Made by a program: the position numbers and the translations under genes. A model generated the notes under the pieces. That model searched no databases, was not told where the DNA came from, and worked only from the letters and a program-made list of their open reading frames with translations. A DNA stretch of 45,355 nt from JADFUS01 sp036653215 (GTDB taxonomy: Bacteria > Bacteroidota > Bacteroidia > Bacteroidales > Rikenellaceae), in NCBI GenBank assembly GCA_036653215.1, contig JAVVUK010000004.1, positions 1 to 45,355 of the forward strand. Direction: 5' to 3'. Shown here in pieces: positions 6,701-16,533 of this stretch. Within the stretch, counting starts at the first letter, position 1, and the number at the start of each line of letters is the position of its first letter.

Positions 6701-8293
6701 TTAGATTTTTTTTGAATTTAATTTGTTTTTCATCTTTTGGGCTATTAGAAAAAGAAGCGTCAACACGAGAATTAACGTTGAGATGCGTCCTAACCAATCC
6801 CCATATATAGTATAAAAAGTCATTTTATCGTTTAGGTTTATCTTGTCTGTTATTGTCCCACGCACATCCCAACCCAACCTTTCTAAAACATCGCCTCGTT
6901 GGTTTATGAATGCTGATATGCCAGTGTTAGCACTTCGGGCTATGCTACGACGAGTCTCTATGGCACGGATACGTGCAAAGTTGAAATGTTGTTTATATCC
7001 GAATGTGTCTTTCCACCAACCGTCGTTTGTCACAATAAACATCACTTGGGCTCCCTCACGTACAAAACCCCCAAAATGCTCGCCATATATAGACTCAAAA
7101 CATATTGCAGGTCCTACTTTATTGCCTTTGTTTGAAAAAACTTCTCTTCTTTCTTGTGAGAGCAACCCTCCCACGCTGCCGCCAAGGTCGACGGTGAAGA
7201 ATGGTATATGTTTTAGGATGTTAGGATAAGGGATCATCTCAACACCAATCACGAGTTTCGATTTTATATATAAAGGGATGGTGTCAGCCTCACTTATGCA
7301 CACCGCTCCGTTTATCACATCGTAGTAGCCTTGAGGACTCTTTCGGGCACTTGCCGTAGGAGCTTCTGCTATGTTAAATGGATACATGCGATATGCAGTA
7401 ACCCCTGTTACAATAGAGGCTTGTGGATGTGTCGAGATGACTGATGTCTTAAGACGATTTAGTTCGGAGCTGCTTGTGAGATCGTCTTCTATGATGTTTC
7501 CCTCAACGGCAGTCTCTGGAGCTATTATAAAATCGACATCGTGAGGAGCTTCATTGGCAAGCGTTTCGATGATTGATAGCTGTTCATATTTTGTCATAGA
7601 ACCGAACTTCTCGGTATATGGGTCTATGTTAGGTTGAACGATGGTCACTTGTAGTGGACGTATCTCCTCTTTATAATTTATATATATCAAAAATGATATT
7701 ATAATAGGAATTACAATAACAGAGCCCGCCACGATGCCATATTTTTTGCTTCGTCTCTCTATCGCCTCAAAGATGAGGATGTTAGACAACAACATCCATA
7801 TCGTGCCACCGAGACTACCTGTATATTCATACCATTGTACAATCTTAGCATCTAAAGAAAATCCGTTTCCTAACATGATCCAAGGAAACGATATTTCACC
7901 GTTTAGATATAGATATTCTGCTGCTGTCCATGAAGAGATAAGCAGGACGTATGAGATTATAGGAGTGCTTTTTCGACTTGAGAGGCTAAAGAAGATAAGT
8001 GGGATGATAAAAAGGGTAACTCCAGCTACCGTTGCCGCTACAGGACCTATCCATGTTGCATTTGCAACCCATATTAAAGTTATGAGATGCCATGCTATGA
8101 GTATAAAGATGCTAAAGGCAATAAAAGCCCCATGCGTAGATCTTTTGTTGATCATAAGCAGAGGGACAAAGGCTATAAATAGAGTTAAAGAGGTTATCTC
8201 CACCCATGGCAGAGAGAGTAATGCTATCGAAAGTAGAGCAAGCAGCAGATTTTGTATATTGTAACCTCTATTTTTTAAGCCTTGACAACTCAT
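6701..8293 (-). CDS. lnt: Apolipoprotein N-acyltransferase
   Basis: A 530-residue inner-membrane enzyme that adds the third acyl chain to the N-terminal cysteine of lipoproteins. About six to seven N-terminal helices (residues 15-205) are followed by a periplasmic nitrilase-like domain. The Glu-Lys-Cys triad is readable: E260 in IIAPETAVEG, K344 in YIKSKLVIG, C398 in GPAICFESIYG. A final helix lies near residue 505. Its ATG lies inside the upstream HAD gene (26-base overlap), so translation is probably coupled. Length is normal for the family. Confidence 0.95.
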   Translation of the reverse strand: MSCQGLKNRGYNIQNLLLALLSIALLSLPWVEITSLTLFIAFVPLLMINKRSTHGAFIAFSIFILIAWHLITLIWVANATWIGPVAATVAGVTLFIIPLIFFSLSSRKSTPIISYVLLISSWTAAEYLYLNGEISFPWIMLGNGFSLDAKIVQWYEYTGSLGGTIWMLLSNILIFEAIERRSKKYGIVAGSVIVIPIIISFLIYINYKEEIRPLQVTIVQPNIDPYTEKFGSMTKYEQLSIIETLANEAPHDVDFIIAPETAVEGNIIEDDLTSSSELNRLKTSVISTHPQASIVTGVTAYRMYPFNIAEAPTASARKSPQGYYDVINGAVCISEADTIPLYIKSKLVIGVEMIPYPNILKHIPFFTVDLGGSVGGLLSQERREVFSNKGNKVGPAICFESIYGEHFGGFVREGAQVMFIVTNDGWWKDTFGYKQHFNFARIRAIETRRSIARSANTGISAFINQRGDVLERLGWDVRGTITDKINLNDKMTFYTIYGDWLGRISTLILVLTLLFLIAQKMKNKLNSKKI

Positions 8294-9092
8294 AGTCGGT
8301 CTTTATTTTTGTAATTATGTTTTTAACTATTAGATCTACTTTGCTGCCTTCGCTATAATCTGACGGTACTATATAATCGGCACGATTTTCCTTAACGAGC
8401 TTTTGGCATTTGTCTTTGGTCTTTTCTTCGCTATATACGGCAATGGAATGCCCTCCAAGCTGTTTCACAAGACGCATACAAGGGATGTCTGTTGTTCCGT
8501 CACCAAAATATATCATTCGGCTAAAGGGAACATCACGTTGTTCGGTAGGTGTGTATTCGTTTACTTGGGTATGATCGTAAACGCTTGTTATACCTTTGTT
8601 TATCTTAAACAGAAATTGTGTTTTTGTGGTGTAGTTTACAACTACTGAAGGCCAATAGGCAACCCCATCGACATCGTAAAAGAAAGAACAAGCAAATATG
8701 TTCTTAAATTCATGAGCTATCTCTGTCCCCTCGATAATTTCTTTTATGCCAGAGGAGTTTATGTGGTGTTCTATGATAATATTGTTCTCAGCGGCATATT
8801 TGTTTATGCGAGAAAACCACTCTTTCACTCCTTTAAAAAACGTTATATCTTTACCCGAATTGCGAAAGGCATCACGACGAAGAGAGTGTTCTTTGTTCTT
8901 GGCGGTATGTATCATATAATACATATATGCCAAAATAGCATCTCCATCTTGCTCTTTGGCAAGACGATTGCTGTTAGACCAGAAGACATCATTGTTTTCA
9001 CCTACGGCAGGGATGAAGTTATACTCTTGCATATTGCCCGGAGATAAAGTCCCGTCAAAGTCGTAAATCATAGCAATTTTTATCTTGTTCAT
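8268..9092 (-). CDS. HAD-superfamily phosphatase
   Basis: A 274-residue haloacid-dehalogenase-type hydrolase. Motif I is YDFDGTLSPG with nucleophile D11 and acid/base D13; motif II is the Ser of INSSG near residue 114; motif III/IV is IYFGDGTTDIPCM near residue 196. The spacing with an inserted helical cap resembles the phosphoserine-phosphatase-like subfamily, but the substrate is unknown. It is the first gene of the run with lnt and ribE, and lnt overlaps its 3' end. No signal peptide, hence cytosolic. Confidence 0.9.
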   Translation of the reverse strand: MNKIKIAMIYDFDGTLSPGNMQEYNFIPAVGENNDVFWSNSNRLAKEQDGDAILAYMYYMIHTAKNKEHSLRRDAFRNSGKDITFFKGVKEWFSRINKYAAENNIIIEHHINSSGIKEIIEGTEIAHEFKNIFACSFFYDVDGVAYWPSVVVNYTTKTQFLFKINKGITSVYDHTQVNEYTPTEQRDVPFSRMIYFGDGTTDIPCMRLVKQLGGHSIAVYSEEKTKDKCQKLVKENRADYIVPSDYSEGSKVDLIVKNIITKIKTDYELSRLKK

Positions 9093-9118
9093 TCTCTTTA
9101 AATGTCAATGGTGAACCG

Positions 9119-9126
9119 CAAATATA
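9119..9126 (-). promoter_or_regulatory. TAnnTTTG box for the HAD-lnt-ribE run
   Basis: TATATTTG on the minus strand, ending 27 bases before the ATG at 9092. No TTTG at the usual 19-base distance. Confidence 0.45.
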
Positions 9127-9158
9127 TGAATAATTTCCAAAAATCGGAATATATTTTT

Positions 9159-9166
9159 TATCTTTG
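9159..9166 (+). promoter_or_regulatory. TAnnTTTG box for the DUF2723 gene
   Basis: TATCTTTG, 32 bases before the ATG at 9199. No clear upstream TTTG; the two divergent boxes here are separated by about 30 bases. Confidence 0.5.
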
Positions 9167-9198
9167 TCGCAAAATGAATAAATACTTAATTACTTCTA

Positions 9199-12100
9199 AT
9201 GAGCCATTTTAAGAAACTAAATCTATCTCTTGGTTGGGTTGCCTTCTTTATTTCAGCACTTGTATACTCCCTTACCGTAGAGCCGTCAGCAAGTCTTTGG
9301 GACTGTGGTGAATTTATAGCAACGTCATATAAGTTGGAGGTGGGACACCCTCCAGGAGCTCCTTTGTTTATGATAATAAACCGCTTCTTTACGTTCTTTG
9401 CTCCCAATACCTCTTATGTGGCATTGATGGTGAATATGGCTTCTGTCGTGGCGAGTGCTTTGACAATATCGTTTCTTTTTTGGACTATTGTCCACCTTGG
9501 ACAACGTCTTATTAAAAAAAGCATTGAGGAACTTTCAAAAAGTGATCTTCTCCTTATCTTCGGCTCTGCCTTTGTGGGGGCTTTAGGTTATGCGTTTACC
9601 GATACGTTTTGGTTTTCGGCTGTTGAGGGTGAGGTTTATGCCCAATCATCTCTTTTTACGGCTGTTGTCTTTTGGGCTATGCTTCGTTGGGAGGAAGAGG
9701 CTGATAGTCCTACTTCAGACAGATGGCTGATCCTTATTGCCTATATGATAGGTCTTTCAATAGGTGTCCATCTACTTAACCTCTTGGCTATTCCTGCTCT
9801 TGTATTCATATATTACAACAAAAAAATCAAAAGCCGTAGTCGTATTAGTTGGTGGGGTGCGCTCCTTGTCTCTATTGTGATTATAGCTATAATTTTATTT
9901 ATCATTGTTCCTAAAACTGTTTCTTTGGGTGCTTGGTTAGACAAGGTGTTTGTGAACAACCTAAATCTTCCTGTAAATAGTGGGCTTCTTACCTTTGTAG
10001 TTATACTATTAGCAGGCTTGACATATCTGGTCTATTATACACATACTCATAAAAAACGTTTATGGCACGTGGTGTCGCTCTCTTTGGCTGTCATGGTGTT
10101 TGGCTATTGCAGCTATGCCTCTGTTGTGGTACGTGCGATAGCAAACCCTCCTATGAACAGCAATGCTCCGTCCGATCCTTATTCTCTGCTTTCGGTGTTA
10201 AATCGTGAGCAATATGGTTATACTCCTCTTCTGTTTGGTCAATATTATAGTTCTCCAATAACATCTGTGGAATATAAAGAAGAGTTTTATCTTAACGATA
10301 AAACCAAAAAATACGAGAAGTACAAGGCTCTTGACCATTACGAATATGACGAGGCTACAACAACCTTCTTCCCACGTATGCACAGTGATAGACACGCCGA
10401 TTTATATAAAGACTGGGTTGACATAAAAGGACGCAATATTAACGTAGGAGATGGGAGAATGGTCACAGTGCCTACTTTTGCCGAAAATCTGGATTTCTTC
10501 TTTAAATATCAAGTCAACTATATGTATTGGCGATATTTTATGTGGAATTTTGTAGGTCGTCAAAACGATATTCAAGGTGATGGTGGCATCATGTATGGCA
10601 ACTGGTTGTCGGGGATCGATTTTATAGATAACATATATCTTGGTAATCAAACTTTTGTGCCAACGGAGCTTAAGGAAAACAGTGGACGTAACACTTATTT
10701 CTTCTTGCCTTTCTTGCTTGGCTTATGCGGTATCTTCTTCCAATTACGTCGTGATAAAGACAACTTCACTGTTGTGATGTTACTATTCCTTATGACGGGG
10801 CTTGCTATCATTTTATATCTTAACCAAACGCCAAGTGAGCCTCGTGAGCGTGACTATGCTTATGCAGGGTCGTTCTATGCTTTCTCTATTTGGATAGGGT
10901 TAGGCGTGTTGTTCATAAAGTCGCTTATCGATAAGATTAAAGTTCTTAAATTTTCAGATACCGCTAAAGCAGGTGTTGCTGTTGCTCTATCTTTAAGTGT
11001 CCCTATTGTCTTATTGGCGGAAAACTATGATGACCACGATCGTTCAAACAGATATGTAGCTAAAGATTTTGGATATAACTACCTGGAGTCTACACTTCCG
11101 GGTTCTATAATACTCCCTTATGGTGACAACGACACCTTCCCTCTTTGGAACACACAAGAGGTTTTGGGTGAGCGTACAGATGTTAAAATAGCCAACTTAA
11201 GTTATTTGTCGAGTGACTGGTATACTCATCAGATGGAACAACGCACAAACGATGCTATGGGCATAGATCTGACAATTCCTTACGATGTTTATTATCGTAA
11301 AAACGACTATATCCATGTTGTGAACCTCTATAATGAGTATATCCCTATAAAAATGGTGCTTAAGTTTGTTGCCGACAATAGCGAAAAGAAAAGCCAACTC
11401 ATAAAACAAATTGCTGCCGACATAGAACAGATAATCCCTACTTCTAAAATATCGATACCTGTAAATAAAGACAATGTCTTAAAAAGCGGTATTGTTAAGC
11501 CGGAAGATATGCACCTTGTTGTCGACACCATATTTATGGATATAAAAACCGATGTCCTAACACGTGCTGACTATGTGTTGCTTGATATGATAGGTAGTGC
11601 CGATTGGAAACGACCTATATATTTCACACAACCATATGCGGAGTCTATAAGCAAATTAGGACTTGTGGAATATCTTCAATACGATGGTTTCGCTTATCGA
11701 TTAGTGCCGATCAAAACAAAATTTTCACAACTTAACGTGGGGCGTGTAGATGTAGAATACCTATACGATAAGTTGATGAATAAATTCAGATATGGTAATC
11801 TTTGGGATGCCAACATCAATGTAGATGAGTTTATACGTACTACGGTGCGTGCATCGAGGGTGCGTGGTGGATTTTCAAGGTTGGCTCTTGAGCTTATAAA
11901 TCAAGGCGATACTGTGCGTGCTGTTAAGGTGCTTAAGAAAGGACTTACAGAGATACCTCTTAAAAATATATCGTTCGACTATCTGACATACGACTTTTTA
12001 GAGGCTCTATATAGGGCTGGGATGGTGAAAGAGGCAAATTCTATTGTTGCTGCTGAAGGTAACAACCTATTGGAATATATCGAATATTATGGTTCTCTTC

Positions 12101-12240
12101 CCGATGCTCAAGTTAAACTTATGGCAAGTGAGGTAAATGGAAAACTCTCTGAGATATACAACCTTTATGCGGTGGCTATAAACAACGGGCAGGCCGATAT
12201 TGTTAAGGAGCTCAAAGAATTTGCAGATCTATATAACTAA
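9199..12240 (+). CDS. DUF2723 (GT117-type) membrane protein
   Basis: A 1013-residue protein whose N-terminal DUF2723 domain is recognisable from the opening AFFISALVYSLTVEPSASLW, then DCGEFIATSYKLEVGHPPGA. This domain has the topology of GT-C glycosyltransferases such as protein O-mannosyltransferases and has been placed in CAZy GT117; the acidic DCGEF early in the protein fits the first-loop Asp of that fold. About ten to twelve helices occupy residues 10-310 and 500-605, followed by a soluble region of ~400 residues. Such proteins are widespread in Bacteroidetes and may glycosylate exported proteins, but donor and acceptor are unknown here. Its stop overlaps that of rnhB (shared CTAA). Confidence 0.88.
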   Translation: MSHFKKLNLSLGWVAFFISALVYSLTVEPSASLWDCGEFIATSYKLEVGHPPGAPLFMIINRFFTFFAPNTSYVALMVNMASVVASALTISFLFWTIVHLGQRLIKKSIEELSKSDLLLIFGSAFVGALGYAFTDTFWFSAVEGEVYAQSSLFTAVVFWAMLRWEEEADSPTSDRWLILIAYMIGLSIGVHLLNLLAIPALVFIYYNKKIKSRSRISWWGALLVSIVIIAIILFIIVPKTVSLGAWLDKVFVNNLNLPVNSGLLTFVVILLAGLTYLVYYTHTHKKRLWHVVSLSLAVMVFGYCSYASVVVRAIANPPMNSNAPSDPYSLLSVLNREQYGYTPLLFGQYYSSPITSVEYKEEFYLNDKTKKYEKYKALDHYEYDEATTTFFPRMHSDRHADLYKDWVDIKGRNINVGDGRMVTVPTFAENLDFFFKYQVNYMYWRYFMWNFVGRQNDIQGDGGIMYGNWLSGIDFIDNIYLGNQTFVPTELKENSGRNTYFFLPFLLGLCGIFFQLRRDKDNFTVVMLLFLMTGLAIILYLNQTPSEPRERDYAYAGSFYAFSIWIGLGVLFIKSLIDKIKVLKFSDTAKAGVAVALSLSVPIVLLAENYDDHDRSNRYVAKDFGYNYLESTLPGSIILPYGDNDTFPLWNTQEVLGERTDVKIANLSYLSSDWYTHQMEQRTNDAMGIDLTIPYDVYYRKNDYIHVVNLYNEYIPIKMVLKFVADNSEKKSQLIKQIAADIEQIIPTSKISIPVNKDNVLKSGIVKPEDMHLVVDTIFMDIKTDVLTRADYVLLDMIGSADWKRPIYFTQPYAESISKLGLVEYLQYDGFAYRLVPIKTKFSQLNVGRVDVEYLYDKLMNKFRYGNLWDANINVDEFIRTTVRASRVRGGFSRLALELINQGDTVRAVKVLKKGLTEIPLKNISFDYLTYDFLEALYRAGMVKEANSIVAAEGNNLLEYIEYYGSLPDAQVKLMASEVNGKLSEIYNLYAVAINNGQADIVKELKEFADLYN

Positions 12241-12815
12241 ATTTCAGATAACTTAAATGTTTTACGATGTAGGGGGGTGATGCCATATTGGGCGATCGCC
12301 TCCCTATGTTGTTTCGTTGGATATGCCTTGTTTTTACTCCATCCATATTCGGGGTATTGCTCGGCACAAAGTGTTATATAGTTGTCACGTTCGGTCTTAG
12401 CAAGGACAGAGGCTGCAGCGATAGAAGCATATAGGTCATCGCCTTTGATGATACATTGATGTGGCGTTGTTAGTTCGCTCTTCCATCTATTTCCGTCTAT
12501 CAATAAAAGTTCTGGGCTTACAGACAATCCTTTTACAGCTCTTGTCATTCCTAAAAAAGAGGCGTTGAGGATGTTTATCTCGTCTATTTCCTCAGCCGAC
12601 ACTTCTGCTATGCTCCATGCAATAGCCTCTTTCATGATGACTTCTCGAACGGCAAGGCGTTGCTTATGTGTCATCTTCTTAGAGTCACGAAGCAAAGGAT
12701 GCGAAAAATCTTTTGGGAGGATGACGGCGGCGGCAAAGAGCGAGCCTGCCAAACATCCACGACCCACCTCGTCACACCCTGCCTCAATAAGATTTTCGGT
12801 ATAATAACTATTCAT
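12237..12815 (-). CDS. rnhB: Ribonuclease HII
   Basis: A 192-residue endonuclease that cuts RNA in RNA/DNA hybrids and at single ribonucleotides. The catalytic DEVGRG motif (D15, E16) is followed by DSKKMTHKQR, LLIDGNRW (third acid) and AASVLAKTERDNY (fourth acid region). Length is normal. It lies five bases after recQ, last in a minus-strand run with DUF4954 and recQ, so two nucleic-acid maintenance genes share a transcript. Its stop codon overlaps that of the convergent DUF2723 gene, leaving no room for a terminator between them. Confidence 0.96.
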   Translation of the reverse strand: MNSYYTENLIEAGCDEVGRGCLAGSLFAAAVILPKDFSHPLLRDSKKMTHKQRLAVREVIMKEAIAWSIAEVSAEEIDEINILNASFLGMTRAVKGLSVSPELLLIDGNRWKSELTTPHQCIIKGDDLYASIAAASVLAKTERDNYITLCAEQYPEYGWSKNKAYPTKQHREAIAQYGITPLHRKTFKLSEI

Positions 12816-12820
12816 TGTTC

Positions 12821-14524
12821 TTATCGTTTTTGTTCACGGCAATAACTACATTTTCCACATGGAACAACGTCTGTTTCTCCAAAATATTCTTGCATTATTT
12901 TACTAAGACACCCCTTATTATTCTCTAAATATCCGAGCATCACAGAGGTGCGTTTCTCGTTTTTTTCACGTCTTAGGACATAGCTCTCATGCGTTATAAG
13001 GAGGCTTTCTATCGGCAGTCGTTCCACGTGGAGTGTGAGGCGTGGAGTCCTGTTTTTAGGGATGTAGCTTATCACTCGTTGTTCTCCAAGTTGTTTGAAG
13101 AATTTATTTATCTGTATCATGGTATATCCTGAAATACGAGCTAAATATTCTTCATCAATAGTTACAAATTCGGAGAATATGCCGGTGTGTATCCGAAGTA
13201 GAAAATTGATGAAATTATCGAGATCTTTACGACGTATTTGTAGACGATACATCTCGTCACGGCTGACGTTGAACATAACCCTTGTCGGATTTTCAAACTC
13301 CTCTGTGAGGGTCATATATCCGTTATAGTTTAATATGTCGATAGCGTTTATTATCGTCGAAGAGAAAAGCCCATACCTCTTACAAAAATCAAAGATGTTG
13401 AAGTCGAAGCTGCAATCTTCACCATCTCCATAAGCCACAGATAGATAGCTGTGTATGAGGTCGTAATATTTTTTTATGTCGTTTATGGGTGGAAATTGAG
13501 CCTTAAGAGTCGCCTTTATCGATTGTATGTCTCGTTTATTATATAGCAAAACGGCAAACGCTGGTTTCCCATCTCTTCCGGCACGTCCTGCCTCTTGGTA
13601 ATAGCTTTCAAGAGAGTCAGAGGGTGAATAATGCACCACAAAACGAACATCTGCCTTGTCTATACCCATTCCAAAGGCGTTTGTGGCAACCATAATACGG
13701 CAAGAGCCTTTCATAAACTTCTCTTGCTTGTCGCTTCTCATTTGGTAGCTCATGCCTCCGTTGTAGCTCTCGGCAGATATGCCTTCTCCGTTAAGAAAAG
13801 CGGCTATACTCTCTGTGTCTTCACGATAGCGTACATAGACTATACCACAGCCTTCAATGTTATTAATGACTTTTAGGATATGTTCTCTCTTATCCTCTAC
13901 CTCACGTTTTATGTATGATAAGTTTTTACGTTCGAAACTCATCTTTATGACGTTTTCTTTTTCGAAGAGGAGCTTTTGACATATATCACTCACAACAATA
14001 GGGGTTGCTGTTGCTGTTACGGCAAGTATAGGAGCATCGGGTTGTAATCGTCGTAACTCAGCAATGTTGATATATGAAGGTCTAAAGTCGTACCCCCATT
14101 GAGATATGCAATGAGCCTCGTCAACGGCAATCATAGAGATATTCATCCGTGCAAAACGGTGTTGAAACGTGGGGCTTGAGATGCGCTCTGGAGAGATATA
14201 CAGGAATTTATAATCGCCATATACACAGTTGTCTAACACTATATCTATCTCTCTTTGTGTCATGCCTGAGTGTATAGATAGGGCTGCTATTTTCTTCTTG
14301 TGAAGAGCGTCTATCTGGTCTTTCATGAGAGATATTAATGGGGTCACAACAACACACAAACCCTCCATTGAGAGAGCTGACACTTGGTATGTGATCGACT
14401 TACCTCCCCCCGTAGGCATTAAGGCAAGCGTATCTTTACCGCTACAAACACTCTCGATTATCTCCTTTTGCAGAGGTCTAAAAGTGGTGAAGCCCCAATA
14501 CTTATTTAATATTTCTTCAAGCAT
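12821..14524 (-). CDS. recQ: RecQ-family ATP-dependent DNA helicase
   Basis: A 567-residue 3'-5' helicase for repair and recombination. Core motifs are complete: Walker A LMPTGGGKS near residue 37, VTPLISLMKDQ, DEAHCISQWGYDFR, VTATATP, and motif VI SYYQEAGRAGRDG near residue 320. It lacks the HRDC domain of E. coli RecQ. The Zn-type signature, which in E. coli lies between helicase core and winged helix, is here at the extreme C-terminus: LSKIMQEYFGE followed by CGKCSYC. I recall this as the layout of the shorter Bacteroidetes RecQ paralogue. Three bases separate it from DUF4954 upstream. Confidence 0.92.
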   Translation of the reverse strand: MLEEILNKYWGFTTFRPLQKEIIESVCSGKDTLALMPTGGGKSITYQVSALSMEGLCVVVTPLISLMKDQIDALHKKKIAALSIHSGMTQREIDIVLDNCVYGDYKFLYISPERISSPTFQHRFARMNISMIAVDEAHCISQWGYDFRPSYINIAELRRLQPDAPILAVTATATPIVVSDICQKLLFEKENVIKMSFERKNLSYIKREVEDKREHILKVINNIEGCGIVYVRYREDTESIAAFLNGEGISAESYNGGMSYQMRSDKQEKFMKGSCRIMVATNAFGMGIDKADVRFVVHYSPSDSLESYYQEAGRAGRDGKPAFAVLLYNKRDIQSIKATLKAQFPPINDIKKYYDLIHSYLSVAYGDGEDCSFDFNIFDFCKRYGLFSSTIINAIDILNYNGYMTLTEEFENPTRVMFNVSRDEMYRLQIRRKDLDNFINFLLRIHTGIFSEFVTIDEEYLARISGYTMIQINKFFKQLGEQRVISYIPKNRTPRLTLHVERLPIESLLITHESYVLRREKNEKRTSVMLGYLENNKGCLSKIMQEYFGETDVVPCGKCSYCREQKR

Positions 14525-14527
14525 TTT

Positions 14528-16516
14528 TTATTGTTGCACTCGTGACATACGTTCTAAAAACTCGTCTGCCAAAGCACTTTTCTTTTCCATGTGTTGAAGC
14601 ACCTCTATCACAAAGTCGTTTTTGTCGAAGTCTCCACGCACAGCTTCAAAATCACGTTTTTTAGTACGTGGACCCCCGTCGATGCCAAACCCTGTACTTG
14701 TCGTTAGGGTAAATTCTTTATGAGCATCTTGATATAGGGCTTTGTCAAGCTCAAGAACGCAGAATTTCCAGCTTTTTATATAGTCGACTATGTCTTGAAC
14801 TTGTATGTCGTCTATGCTTTTGCAGATGCGTGTCGTTAAGTGTTCGATGACCCATGTCCATTCGAAGTCGTAATAGTTTTTATTAAGTGCCACAAACTCA
14901 TGATGTATTGCCTCCAACGTCGCAATCTCTCCCGATGATATGCCGTCAATAATACGGTTCACCTCACTTTTGGGTGCTATAAGCCCAGAGACATCTGTCC
15001 ATCCACCACTGCCAGTACATTGTGTAGGACGTAGACGGTCTCGTATCTCTTCAATACTTTTCCATTCCACACCCTCAAGACGCTTGATGAGCGAGTTTCC
15101 TAAGAATTTCGTTATTCCCCAGTTGTATAATCTAAGTCCGTTTTTTAGGGATGAATTTTTTATGACGCAACTTTGGAAGGAGTATGATTTAGAGTCTTCA
15201 CCCGAAATTTCCACCATTTCTTTAAGGAGAGCCTCTCCCTTAAGCATTTTATTTATAGTGTATGGGCTAAGAAGATTAAAGTTGATCTGGTCAAATTTGC
15301 AGTCGCATTTACGTTTATCACGCTTTGGCCATTTTTTTGCGTCACGAATTGTGCCGACGCTTCTTAAGTTTACTCCAGGAACGAGGACAGACTCGTTGTC
15401 TCCCTCTATAAGATAAGAAAACGGCATAGATGAGGTGTCAGCGTTGTTGTAGTGACGTCCCATAACTAAAGAAAAAGCTCCGATTTTAAGAGGCCATAAG
15501 ATATATGAGTCGCTTGTTGTCTTTGAGCCTCTCTCGACGATGCCTTGATGTATAGGTCCTAACTTGTACATATGGTTACTTTGGTTCGAGCCGCTTCCTG
15601 CATTTAAGAACGAATACATCCCTGCTATAAGCAAGGTAGATTTGTGATGAGTGACGGTATAAGGACCTGCAAAGATAGAACATGACTCTCCGTGCATCCC
15701 GACACAGTTAGAAAAGAAAAGAGAGTTCTCAGCCGAATATTGTTTCCCTATTTCTGTTCCTTGTCCAATGAAGCATTTTTCTAATATAACACCATCGGTA
15801 ATTTTTGTAGAGTTACATATTATGAAATGCTCAGCCATAACGCCACGTCCTATTATGGAAGGGGCTTCAGCGGTGCTATTTATCGATCCATCAATCAACC
15901 TTGCGGCACCGTCAATTTGCGTTGACACTCCCATTTTAACATTTACTATCTCTCCACAATTTAAAATAACGGAGTCTGCTCCGACAGATGCCTTTAGATC
16001 TCTTATGTGTTCTGTATATTCGGCAATCAGCTTTTTTATGGCTTCTATGGTGTCTGTGCGGTGACGATATAGCGCAATGACATATGCTAAATGAGACGAT
16101 AGGTAGTCGAAAATAGGAACTTCACGTCCTCCAGTCTCGTTGAGTACAGCGACTTCGGTGCCATTTCCAAAAGTAGAGCCGTCTTCGGCTATTAGACATT
16201 CTATGTTATTTATCCTTACCCTATCTCCGATGTTATAGTTTGCTATATATTGGTTTACATTGTTTATATATACATTATCACCAATGATACAGTTGTGTAA
16301 AAGCACATTTTTTATGCCCGTTAACGTCCTCACTCCGCCACGAAGTGCTACATTCCCATTTTGAAGACCTATCTTTACAGAGCCTGAAAAACGGACGCTC
16401 ATAAATCGAGCGAAATCCAATTTCTCGTCTTTTACTTCTATTAAAGACCAATCCTTAGCATAACAATCCCTATCTTTAAATTTATTTATCTCCTCTTGTG
16501 TTAGTTTTCTATACAT
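14528..16516 (-). CDS. DUF4954 family protein (left-handed beta-helix)
   Basis: A 662-residue cytosolic protein recognised as the Bacteroidetes DUF4954 family from its opening LTQEEINKFKDRDCYAKDW and FARFMSVRFSGSVKIG. Residues ~40-390 contain irregular hexapeptide-like turns (NVLLHNCIIGDNVYINN, IIGRGVMAEHFIICNSTKI, VILEKCFIGQGTEIG), the pattern of a left-handed beta-helix as in sugar-nucleotide acyl/uridylyltransferases. The C-terminal ~200 residues are alpha-helical. Function is unknown; a nucleotide-sugar link is only fold analogy. Only 17 bases separate it from the upstream small lipoprotein gene and three from recQ. Confidence 0.85.
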   Translation of the reverse strand: MYRKLTQEEINKFKDRDCYAKDWSLIEVKDEKLDFARFMSVRFSGSVKIGLQNGNVALRGGVRTLTGIKNVLLHNCIIGDNVYINNVNQYIANYNIGDRVRINNIECLIAEDGSTFGNGTEVAVLNETGGREVPIFDYLSSHLAYVIALYRHRTDTIEAIKKLIAEYTEHIRDLKASVGADSVILNCGEIVNVKMGVSTQIDGAARLIDGSINSTAEAPSIIGRGVMAEHFIICNSTKITDGVILEKCFIGQGTEIGKQYSAENSLFFSNCVGMHGESCSIFAGPYTVTHHKSTLLIAGMYSFLNAGSGSNQSNHMYKLGPIHQGIVERGSKTTSDSYILWPLKIGAFSLVMGRHYNNADTSSMPFSYLIEGDNESVLVPGVNLRSVGTIRDAKKWPKRDKRKCDCKFDQINFNLLSPYTINKMLKGEALLKEMVEISGEDSKSYSFQSCVIKNSSLKNGLRLYNWGITKFLGNSLIKRLEGVEWKSIEEIRDRLRPTQCTGSGGWTDVSGLIAPKSEVNRIIDGISSGEIATLEAIHHEFVALNKNYYDFEWTWVIEHLTTRICKSIDDIQVQDIVDYIKSWKFCVLELDKALYQDAHKEFTLTTSTGFGIDGGPRTKKRDFEAVRGDFDKNDFVIEVLQHMEKKSALADEFLERMSRVQQ

Positions 16517-16533
16517 ATAGTTTAAGTTTGTTT

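Noticed and set aside
7734..8264. 176-residue plus-strand open frame
   Set aside because: It lies wholly antisense to the membrane part of lnt, with no promoter or family match.
14940..15416. 158-residue plus-strand open frame
   Set aside because: Antisense shadow of the well-supported DUF4954 gene.
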